This document shows positions 1-6,721 of a DNA stretch of 12,186 bases, in pieces. A program made the position numbers and the translations under genes. The DNA lies in the NCBI GenBank assembly GCA_964450355.1, contig CAYVDH010000102.1, positions 1 to 12,186 of the forward strand, in the 5' to 3' direction. The DNA comes from CAYVDH01 sp964450355. GTDB lineage: Bacteria > Bacteroidota > Bacteroidia > NS11-12g > UBA955. Within the stretch, counting starts at the first letter, position 1. The number at the start of each line of letters is the position of its first letter. Below the pieces are notes generated by a model that saw only the letters and a list, made by a program, of their open reading frames with translations, ran no database searches and was not told where the DNA came from.

Positions 1-351
1 ATTGTGTATTAGCAAATTATAAAATATTAAAAAAAAGAGTGGACAAGTCAGGAAAGACATAGCATTTTATGAATGGAACCGATTCATAATAATAGTGGAT
101 TTTGCTATTAAAAAACACCATAAATCATACTTATACTAATACGCAAGTATCGCTCGAGACCAATAATATGACCCACTTAGGGCAGTGTTGAATGTTAGAG
201 AAGCACACAAAATAAAAGTGTTAGGATATGCTGCACTAATATTTATATTAAACTAATTGAAATGAATTTTATTCTAAAATAAATTTAGCCACTTTATCAG
301 GAACTAATCACTATACCGATAAAAAATGGAGTAATCCTTTTAAATAACCTT
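1..351. other. Non-coding stretch, no gene recognised
   Basis: No open frame of useful length or recognisable protein is visible on either strand. The stretch is strongly AT-rich except for about 141-190, which is near 48% GC. Two small inverted repeats are visible: an 8-bp stem at 67-74/82-89 (TTATGAAT / ATTCATAA, 7-nt loop) and a 6-bp stem at 127-132/145-150 (ATACTT / AAGTAT). Neither has a GC-rich stem with a T-run, so I do not call a terminator. The stretch lies downstream of the Omp28-like gene and may hold its 3' untranslated region. The GC-richer patch could be the remnant of a dispersed repeat, which I cannot test here. Confidence 0.6.
67..89. repeat. Short perfect inverted repeat
   Basis: TTATGAAT and ATTCATAA form an 8-bp perfect stem around a 7-nt loop (GGAACCG). 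It lies in non-coding DNA, is AT-rich, and has no T-run that would make it a convincing terminator. Its function is unknown and chance occurrence is possible. Confidence 0.35.
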
Positions 352-1170
352 CTATAATTGATCTACATTCACAAATTCAAACAGGTATTTAGGCACATTA
401 GATGAACCCTCTGACCATTTTGGATTTAAGGTTTTTTTGTAAAGTATCGCTAATACACGGACATCGTTCATTTTCCACTCGGGTTTTATGGGTTGAACAA
501 ATTCGTGCTCAATAATGTCATTTTGTTTTGGTTGTAAAATTGACAATCCTTCTACATCCGTTAAATTCGCTCTTAAAACATGGTTCAAAACAACATAAGG
601 ATTAGGATTGGTGTTGTGATTATCTTGGTTCACTCCAATGTTGTTTTCTGTCAATACTACATTTAATGCATATTCAGAATTTGATTCAATGGGCTCGAAA
701 AACTTAGTAGAAGTTTGAACAGTCATGTAATTATTATTCATTGAAATGATTTCAATTTTTGTATTAGCTAATGCATTTTTATTTAAAATGAGTTTAGCTT
801 TGTTTTTTAAGCTAGCACCATTGGTTTCAATGTTGTTTGAGATAGCGGTTTTTTCATTATTTACTACAAAAGTAGGTGTACCAGTAACGGAATAAAACGA
901 TTCGTATTTAGAAAACAATTCAGGGACTAAAAGCTCACTTCTGCCTACATGTATGTTTAATCCTACGATGTGTTGTTCATCTTTTAAAGCCAAATCAAAT
1001 GATTCTCTTCCAAATTCACCACAAGCACCACATTTGGTAGATGATAATTCAGTAATGAGGGCGTTTTGCTGTCTTTTTATATCGTTATTTTTAGGCGTTT
1101 CTATTAATTTGCCTGTACAAGATGCAAGAGCAATTAACAAGATAAAATAGAAGTTTAAATGTGTTTTCAT
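352..1170 (-). CDS. Omp28-family thioredoxin-fold lipoprotein
   Basis: This 272-aa protein resembles the Omp28-related outer-membrane proteins of Bacteroidota. Residues 1-18 form a lipoprotein signal: Lys2, a hydrophobic core, then a lipobox L-A-S-C with Cys18 as the lipidation site. A thioredoxin-like fold follows, with a CGAC redox motif at Cys47/Cys50 and a cis-proline-type TGTPT segment around Pro99. The remaining C-terminal half is probably a beta-rich domain and contains no other motif I can name. By inference it is a surface or periplasm-facing lipoprotein with a possible thiol-disulfide role; redox activity is not proven by the motif. The gene lies 66 bases downstream of lspA, whose product would process its signal peptide. 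A TATATTTG box only 4 nt before the start suggests its own promoter and almost no leader. Confidence 0.8.
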   Translation of the reverse strand: MKTHLNFYFILLIALASCTGKLIETPKNNDIKRQQNALITELSSTKCGACGEFGRESFDLALKDEQHIVGLNIHVGRSELLVPELFSKYESFYSVTGTPTFVVNNEKTAISNNIETNGASLKNKAKLILNKNALANTKIEIISMNNNYMTVQTSTKFFEPIESNSEYALNVVLTENNIGVNQDNHNTNPNPYVVLNHVLRANLTDVEGLSILQPKQNDIIEHEFVQPIKPEWKMNDVRVLAILYKKTLNPKWSEGSSNVPKYLFEFVNVDQL

Positions 1171-1174
1171 TTAA

Positions 1175-1182
1175 CAAATATA
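1175..1182 (-). promoter_or_regulatory. Candidate -7 box for the Omp28-like gene
   Basis: On the minus strand TATATTTG fits the Bacteroidota sigma-A -7 consensus TAnnTTTG. It ends 4 nt before the ATG at 1170, so the transcript would start at or within a few bases of the start codon. No good TTTG -33 element is seen at 19-21 nt upstream, so this is only a moderate call. Confidence 0.4.
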
Positions 1183-1236
1183 AAGTTTGACAAGATGGAT
1201 GAAATAAACTTAAGAGAGATGACTAAAAAATGACAA

Positions 1237-1944
1237 TTAGTTTTCTTCAGTGGAATTCTGATTTAACTCTGAATTTTCAACTGGCTCAGATGCTAGTTCA
1301 GTTGCTGGCTCTTGCACAACTTCTTTAGGAAAGAATTTTTTATTGAATACAATGATGGTAATGATACCAGTGCTTACAGCAGTATCGGCTAAGTTAAATA
1401 CAGGACTAAAAAATATAAACTCTTGTCCAGCTTTAATGGGAGACCATGATGGATAGTGTGTTTCTATGATAGGAAAATACAACATATCTACCACTCTTCC
1501 GTATAAATATCCTCCTGTGTACTCGTTTAATTCTTTGAACCAAACACCATAAAACATGGAATCGATGATGTTGCCAATAGCTCCAGCTAATACTAAGGCA
1601 ACTGCAACTAAAAATCCTAAAGCTTTGTTTTCTTTAATGGATTTGTAAAGGTACCACAATCCAAATAAAGCTACTCCTATACGGCAAACACTCAATATCA
1701 ATTTGCCATACTTTCCTGGTAATTCCATGCCGAAAGCCATTCCATTATTTTCTGTGAAATGGAACAAAAACCAATTGCCAATAATGCTTCTTTCAGTGTG
1801 AATTAACATGTTGTGTTTTACCCAATATTTTAAATATTGATCCAATAAAATCATCACAACAAAAACCAAAGCAGGCAACCACCATTTTATGGTTTTGGGC
1901 GCAACTTTTTCAACTAGGACTTGTGTATCTTCGCTACTGTTCAC
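1237..1944 (-). CDS. lspA: Lipoprotein signal peptidase II (LspA)
   Basis: LspA is the inner-membrane aspartyl protease that removes the signal peptide from diacylated prolipoproteins just before the lipidated cysteine. Four hydrophobic segments are visible (about residues 21-36, 83-101, 109-128 and 188-201). The conserved GNIID block is at 124-128, and the catalytic aspartates are Asp153 (in RVVDM) and Asp187 (in FNLAD). These two are 34 residues apart, against 19 in the Pseudomonas enzyme, because of an inserted loop around 158-179; longer LspA proteins of this kind are common in Bacteroidota. The C-terminal 25-30 residues are Glu/Asn/Ser-rich and probably disordered. At 235 aa it is longer than the usual 160-170. 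It is the last gene of the ileS operon, starting 9 bases after the DksA/TraR-like gene stops, and an Omp28-type lipoprotein gene follows. Confidence 0.95.
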   Translation of the reverse strand: MNSSEDTQVLVEKVAPKTIKWWLPALVFVVMILLDQYLKYWVKHNMLIHTERSIIGNWFLFHFTENNGMAFGMELPGKYGKLILSVCRIGVALFGLWYLYKSIKENKALGFLVAVALVLAGAIGNIIDSMFYGVWFKELNEYTGGYLYGRVVDMLYFPIIETHYPSWSPIKAGQEFIFFSPVFNLADTAVSTGIITIIVFNKKFFPKEVVQEPATELASEPVENSELNQNSTEEN

Positions 1945-1953
1945 AGAAATGAA

Positions 1954-2358
1954 TTATTTATATTGATTGAGCTTAGCTTCCATGCTTAATGTTGTGTGAG
2001 GTACAACTTTAAGCCTTTCTTTTTGAATTAATTTACCCGTAACTCTACAAACACCATAAGTTTTGTTTTCGATGCGAATCAAGGCTGCTTCTAAATTGTC
2101 TATGAATTTCTTTTGACGAGCGGCCAATTGATTAAGGTTTTCTTTTTCAAAAGTACTGGCTCCATCATCCAAAGTTAAATATTGGTTACTGGTGTTTTCA
2201 TCGCCATTTTCATTTGGATTTTGAAGTGATTTTTGCATTTTATTGAACTCTTCTCTTGCACTGCTAAGTTTGCCCATAATAATGTCCTTGAATTCTTTTA
2301 ATTCAGCATCACTGTATCTGTTTTTTAAGTCTGGTGTTTCTTCTTTTTTCTTAGCCAT
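1954..2358 (-). CDS. DksA/TraR-family zinc-finger-like protein
   Basis: This 134-aa protein has a Lys-rich N-terminus, a long charged helical stretch (about 15-50 and 70-98, interrupted by an Asn/Asp-rich turn), and a C-terminal DksA/TraR block (YGVCRVTGKLI, then ERLKVVPH). The canonical C4 zinc finger has four cysteines, but only Cys104 is present here, so a classical zinc site is not expected. This degenerate form is typical of the short DksA/TraR relatives encoded beside ileS in Bacteroidota. DksA family members bind the RNA polymerase secondary channel; whether this one does is inference. Its ATG overlaps the end of ileS by 8 bases and lspA follows after 9 bases, so the three are almost certainly co-transcribed and translationally coupled. 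Confidence 0.85.
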   Translation of the reverse strand: MAKKKEETPDLKNRYSDAELKEFKDIIMGKLSSAREEFNKMQKSLQNPNENGDENTSNQYLTLDDGASTFEKENLNQLAARQKKFIDNLEAALIRIENKTYGVCRVTGKLIQKERLKVVPHTTLSMEAKLNQYK

Positions 2359-5300
2359 TTTTCTTAATTTTTATTGATGAAATGTTTCCTTCTATATCAA
2401 TTTCAGTGCTCTGTCCTTTGTCTAATTCATTGTTATAGATGAGGTCGTCCGCCAAAATTTCTGTGCAAATATAAGTTTTAAATGAATTCAATGCATTTTT
2501 TGTTGAATCATCGGTTTTTATTTCCACGAAAATTCTATCCATTACATCTAATTGAGAGTCCTTTCTTATGTTTTGAAGTCTATTGATGAATTCACGAGCT
2601 ATGCCTTCATTAAGTAATTCTTCAGTTAAGTGAATATCTAGTGCTACTGTATGTTTGCTGTTGCTTGTAACCAACCAACCTGGGATGTCTTGAGAGGTGA
2701 TTTCAACATCTTCTAACAACAATTCAAATTGTTCATTTCCAATGTTGATGTTCAATTTACCTGAGGTTTCTAATTCTGAAATTTGATGACTTGTAAACGA
2801 AGAAATGGCTTCAGTCAAAGTTTTCATTTGAGCTCCAATTTTGGGACCAAGCTTTTTAAAGTTTGGTTTTATACCTTTGACAATTACAGAATTATCAGAT
2901 GTTAGATATTCTAATTGTTTAACATTAACTTCAGATAAAATTAAGTCTTTAACGTGGTCTAATCTTTTTTGGTAAGCTTCGTCCAAAACTGGTACTAATA
3001 TTTTTTGAAGTGGTTGTCTTACTCTCAAAGAGTTCTTTTTTCTTAAACTTAAAACCATGCTACTAAGGTCTTGAGCCATTTGCATGGTTGCTTCAAGTTC
3101 ATGGTCGTAAATAGTTAAATTTATGTCCTTTATATCAGTTAAATGTACTGACTTTAACATGTCCTTATTTAAGGATTGATACAACCAATCTGAGAAAAAT
3201 GGCGCCACAGGACTCATTAAAATGGAAACTGCATTAAGACATGTAAACAAGGTTTGGTAGGCTTGTTTTTTGTCTTCATTCATTTCGCCTTTCCAAAATC
3301 TGCGTCTTGATAAACGAACATACCAATTGCTTAAATCATTGCATACAAAATCTTCAATAGCTCTGTTGGCTGGAGTGGGATCATAACTATCCATTAATTT
3401 CACATAATCTGATTTTAATGTGTTTAATTTAGATAAAATCCAACGGTCGAGTTCACTTAAAGTAGTGGTGTCAAATTCAGAATTTTGATATTGATAGCCG
3501 TCTATGTTGGCATAGATTGCAAAAAATGAATAAGTGTTATATAAAGTTCCAAAGAATTTTCTTTGAGTTTCTGCAATTCCCTCAATATCAAATTTTAAGT
3601 TATCCCAAGGGTCGCTGTTGGTAATCATGTACCATCTTGTTGCATCAGCCCCATATTTGTTAATGGTTTCAAAAGGATCAACAGCATTACCTAATCTTTT
3701 ACTCATTTTGTTGCCGTTTTTATCCAATACCAATCCATTGGCTACTACATTTTTGTAGGCAACGGTGTCATACAACATCACTGAAATAGCGTGTAAGGTA
3801 AAAAACCAACCACGTGTTTGATCCACACCTTCTGCAATGAAATCGGCTGGAACTTTGTTTTTCCATTGGTCAATGTTCTCTAATCCCCATTGTGCATAAG
3901 GCATTGCACCACTATCAAACCAAACATCTATCAAATCACTCTCTCTTTTCATTGGCAATCCTTTATCAGATACCAAAGTCAATTGATCAACAAAGGGTTT
4001 GTGTAAATCTAAGTTATCTTTATTGATGATTTGATTTAAATTCAATTGTTGATTGGCTTTGTTTACTTCATCCATCAATTCAGTAATTGAGCCAATGCAT
4101 TTTTCTTCTTTTCCATCTTCGGTTTTCCATATTGGCAAAGGAGTTCCCCAAAATCTGCTTCGGCTTAAATTCCAGTCCACTAAGTTTTCTAACCAATTGC
4201 CAAATCTGCCTTCACCTGTAGATTTTGGCATCCAATTGATGGTTTTATTTTGTTCTACTAATTTGTCTTTAATAGCCGTAGTTTTAATGAACCAACTTTC
4301 CATTGGGTAATACAATATCGGTTTGTCGGTACGCCAACAATGTGGGTAGGTATGCACATATTTTTCTACTTTAAAAGCTCTGTTTTGTTCCTTTAAATGA
4401 ATAGCCAATTCAACATCAACCGATTTTTCTGGTGCTTCACCAGCATTGTAATATTCATTTTTAACGAACTTACCCGCGTATTCGTTGTTGATGGAGTCAA
4501 TGAATTTGCCTTGTAAGTTCACCAAAGGCACTAAGTTTTCGTTTTTATCCATTACCAACATGGCAGGTACTCTGTGTTCTTTTGCTACCCTGGCATCATC
4601 GGCACCAAAAGTAGGAGCGGTGTGAACTATACCTGTACCGTCTTCGGTAGTAACAAAGTCGCCATCGATGACAACAAAAGCTTTTTCTGGAGTTTCGTAT
4701 GGCAATGCCCAAGTGAATAATTGCTCATAACGAATGCCTACAAGTTCTTTACCTTTAAATTCTTTTAAAGTTTGATAAGGAATTTCTTTGTTATCTTTAG
4801 TATATTGATCAAATAAAGCTTGGTCATTTGTTTCAATGAATTTTTTTCCAAATTGTTTTGAAACAAGTGGTTTAGCCATTACTACATGAATAGGCTCAAA
4901 AGTGTATTGATTGAATGTTTTTATTAATACATAATCAATTTTTGGACCTACTGTTAATGCTGTGTTCGATGGCAATGTCCAAGGTGTGGTTGTCCATGCT
5001 AAAAAGTAAATATCATCATTTATTTCTTGAAATAATGAATGATTGTCTTTTATGGCTTTGAATTGCGCAACTATGGTGGTATCAGTTACATCTCTGTATG
5101 TTCCTGGCTGATTCAATTCATGACTACTTAATCCAGTACCAGCTGCAGGACTGTATGGTTGTATGTTGTATCCCTTATATAAATAACCCTTTTGATGGAT
5201 TTGTTTCAATAAATACCAAAGGGTTTCAATGTAAGAATTTTCGTAAGTAATGTAAGGATTATTTAAATCCACCCAATACCCCATTTTATTGGTTAAATCA

Positions 5301-5692
5301 TCCCATTTGTCTTTAAATTCAAGTACATCTTTTCGGCATTCTTTGTTGTAGTCTTCTACACTTATTTTTTTACCAATGTCTTCTTTATTGATTTTAAGTC
5401 TTTTTTCAACTTGCAATTCAATTGGTAAGCCATGAGTATCCCATCCGCCTTTGCGTTCAACTCTATAGCCACTAAGTGATTTATAACGGCAAAATAAATC
5501 TTTGATTGCTCTAGACATCACATGGTGAATGCCGGGCATTCCATTAGCACTAGGAGGTCCTTCATAAAAAATAAAATTCTTGTCCTTTGGTTTTTCTTCA
5601 ACACTTTTTTCAAAGGTTTTATTTTTTTTCCAATCTTCTAGAACTTCTTGTTCAATTTTGGTCCAATCTATTTGCTTGAGCGTACGGTACAT
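2351..5692 (-). CDS. ileS: Isoleucyl-tRNA synthetase
   Basis: This cytoplasmic class I synthetase charges tRNA-Ile and edits misactivated valine. Numbered from the most upstream ATG (5722), it shows the HIGH-equivalent PGIHH at 63-67 after YEGPPSANG, CP1 editing-domain blocks TTPWTLPSNT (244-253) and GTGIVHTAP (362-370), WFDSG at 601-605, and KMSKR at 672-676. A helical anticodon-binding domain (about 750-900) and a C-terminal extension follow. The length (about 1113 aa) and motifs fit the long, eukaryote-like IleS form common in Bacteroidota. I place the start at 5692 (MYRTLKQIDW) because the 10 extra residues from 5722 lie inside a hairpin and overlap the -7 box; family members also begin near this point. 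It is the first gene of an operon with the DksA/TraR-like gene and lspA. Confidence 0.95.
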   Translation of the reverse strand: MYRTLKQIDWTKIEQEVLEDWKKNKTFEKSVEEKPKDKNFIFYEGPPSANGMPGIHHVMSRAIKDLFCRYKSLSGYRVERKGGWDTHGLPIELQVEKRLKINKEDIGKKISVEDYNKECRKDVLEFKDKWDDLTNKMGYWVDLNNPYITYENSYIETLWYLLKQIHQKGYLYKGYNIQPYSPAAGTGLSSHELNQPGTYRDVTDTTIVAQFKAIKDNHSLFQEINDDIYFLAWTTTPWTLPSNTALTVGPKIDYVLIKTFNQYTFEPIHVVMAKPLVSKQFGKKFIETNDQALFDQYTKDNKEIPYQTLKEFKGKELVGIRYEQLFTWALPYETPEKAFVVIDGDFVTTEDGTGIVHTAPTFGADDARVAKEHRVPAMLVMDKNENLVPLVNLQGKFIDSINNEYAGKFVKNEYYNAGEAPEKSVDVELAIHLKEQNRAFKVEKYVHTYPHCWRTDKPILYYPMESWFIKTTAIKDKLVEQNKTINWMPKSTGEGRFGNWLENLVDWNLSRSRFWGTPLPIWKTEDGKEEKCIGSITELMDEVNKANQQLNLNQIINKDNLDLHKPFVDQLTLVSDKGLPMKRESDLIDVWFDSGAMPYAQWGLENIDQWKNKVPADFIAEGVDQTRGWFFTLHAISVMLYDTVAYKNVVANGLVLDKNGNKMSKRLGNAVDPFETINKYGADATRWYMITNSDPWDNLKFDIEGIAETQRKFFGTLYNTYSFFAIYANIDGYQYQNSEFDTTTLSELDRWILSKLNTLKSDYVKLMDSYDPTPANRAIEDFVCNDLSNWYVRLSRRRFWKGEMNEDKKQAYQTLFTCLNAVSILMSPVAPFFSDWLYQSLNKDMLKSVHLTDIKDINLTIYDHELEATMQMAQDLSSMVLSLRKKNSLRVRQPLQKILVPVLDEAYQKRLDHVKDLILSEVNVKQLEYLTSDNSVIVKGIKPNFKKLGPKIGAQMKTLTEAISSFTSHQISELETSGKLNINIGNEQFELLLEDVEITSQDIPGWLVTSNSKHTVALDIHLTEELLNEGIAREFINRLQNIRKDSQLDVMDRIFVEIKTDDSTKNALNSFKTYICTEILADDLIYNNELDKGQSTEIDIEGNISSIKIKKNG

Positions 5693-5697
5693 ATAAA

Positions 5698-5723
5698 AAT
5701 GCAAAGATAATACGCTTTGCATT
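5698..5723 (-). terminator. Hairpin with T-run after the polyprenyl synthase gene
   Basis: On the minus strand AATGCAAAG and CTTTGCATT form a perfect 9-bp stem around an 8-nt loop, and the arm runs straight into further Ts (five in a row in total). It lies 11 bases past the synthase stop at 5735 and just before ileS, the expected place for a rho-independent terminator. The stem is AT-rich, so efficiency is uncertain. It could also act as an operator, because it covers the ileS -7 box. Confidence 0.55.
5702..5709 (-). promoter_or_regulatory. Candidate -7 box of the ileS operon
   Basis: On the minus strand TATCTTTG fits TAnnTTTG exactly and ends 9 nt before the chosen ileS ATG at 5692. Transcription would then begin only a few bases before the start codon. 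The box covers the descending arm of the hairpin at 5698-5723. No strong -33 TTTG is visible at the expected distance. Confidence 0.45.
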
Positions 5724-5734
5724 AATAAATAACA

Positions 5735-6721
5735 CTACGAATGACGGTTCATAAGGTAATTGAGTAAATTTTTTAACTCATTGATATTTAGATTATTGTG
5801 TTCTAATTCTCTCAATATTTCAATGCATTTGTTCTCATATTCGTTTTTTAAATGAACTAAATACTCATTGCTTTTTGCTTCATTAAAACATTCCAACACT
5901 TGATTTATTTTGGATTTTTCGTCTAATATAGGTTTGTTATACCAATTGATTAAAGTTTGTTTTTTGGCTTCATCCAAATGGTTTACAGCATGAATAAACA
6001 TCACTGTTTTTTTATTTTCTAAGATGTCGCCACCTACTTTTTTACCTAATGTTTCTTCAGTACCATAGCAATCCAAATAATCGTCTTGCAATTGGAAAGC
6101 CATGCCTAGGTTTATACCAAATTGGTAAAACAAATCTACTAAGTGATTTTCTGCATGAGCAGATAGGGCTGCTATTTTTAGAGTGTAAGCTGGTAATTCA
6201 GCGGTTTTTAATCGAATCATGTTGAGATAATCTTGTTCAGAAGGGTTGGATTCTGAAGCCAAATTCATGTCCAATTGTTGACCTTCACAAATAAGAGTTG
6301 CCATTTGAGAAAATTCTTTAATGAGAATTATTTTATTGGAGAAACTAGTGTTAGCAATCATCTCATAACATTTAATCAATAAATTATCACCTGATAAAAT
6401 GGCTAAAGGCATGTTCCATTTTTCATGTACTGTAGGTTTTCCTCTTCTTAGTTTAGCTTGATCCATGATGTCATCGTGTACTAAACTAAAATTATGAAAT
6501 GTTTCTATAGCAAGAGCCATTTGGAACACGTCCTCACTGAGTTGCATGTTTAATGTTTTGCAGGCCATCAAAAACATTTGAGGTCTTACTCTTTTTCCTC
6601 CTAATTGCATGATGTAATTCATAGCATCATATAAATTTTGAGGATTTCCAGAAAATGAATTTTCTTTAATTAAATTTTCAATTGTTACAATGTTATTTTC
6701 TGTGTGGTTTTCTTGATTCAT
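5735..6721 (-). CDS. Short-chain polyprenyl diphosphate synthase (GGPP/FPP type)
   Basis: This trans-isoprenyl diphosphate synthase condenses IPP with allylic diphosphates in the cytoplasm. It shows GGKRVRP at 41-47 (IPP binding), the first aspartate-rich motif DDIMD at 83-87 followed by LRRGKPTVH, KTA at 172-174, and the second motif DDYLD at 213-217 followed by a GKKVGGD block. At 328 aa its length is normal. The first motif lacks the two-residue insertion of bacterial FPP synthases, and Phe78 lies five residues before it; in archaeal-type enzymes that arrangement goes with C20 (GGPP) product. The product assignment is therefore inference, and carotenoid or quinone precursor supply are both possible. 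The ATG lies 29 bases inside the end of rnr, implying co-transcription with rnr. No other Met precedes residue 34, so this start is fairly secure. Confidence 0.88.
   Translation of the reverse strand: MNQENHTENNIVTIENLIKENSFSGNPQNLYDAMNYIMQLGGKRVRPQMFLMACKTLNMQLSEDVFQMALAIETFHNFSLVHDDIMDQAKLRRGKPTVHEKWNMPLAILSGDNLLIKCYEMIANTSFSNKIILIKEFSQMATLICEGQQLDMNLASESNPSEQDYLNMIRLKTAELPAYTLKIAALSAHAENHLVDLFYQFGINLGMAFQLQDDYLDCYGTEETLGKKVGGDILENKKTVMFIHAVNHLDEAKKQTLINWYNKPILDEKSKINQVLECFNEAKSNEYLVHLKNEYENKCIEILRELEHNNLNINELKNLLNYLMNRHS

Noticed and set aside
127..250. Possible degraded protein gene on the minus strand
   Set aside because: Short readable stretches exist in more than one frame, but each is broken by stops within about 40 codons and none matches a family I recognise.
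953..1150. 65-codon open frame on the plus strand
   Set aside because: It lies wholly antisense to the signal and thioredoxin-like part of the Omp28-like gene and encodes nothing recognisable.
1190..1240. Terminator after lspA
   Set aside because: There is a run of six Ts on the minus strand, but the best flanking stem is only 5 bp and AT-rich, so I cannot support it.
4053..4310. 85-codon open frame on the plus strand
   Set aside because: It is antisense to the catalytic region of ileS, which is fully conserved in its own frame.
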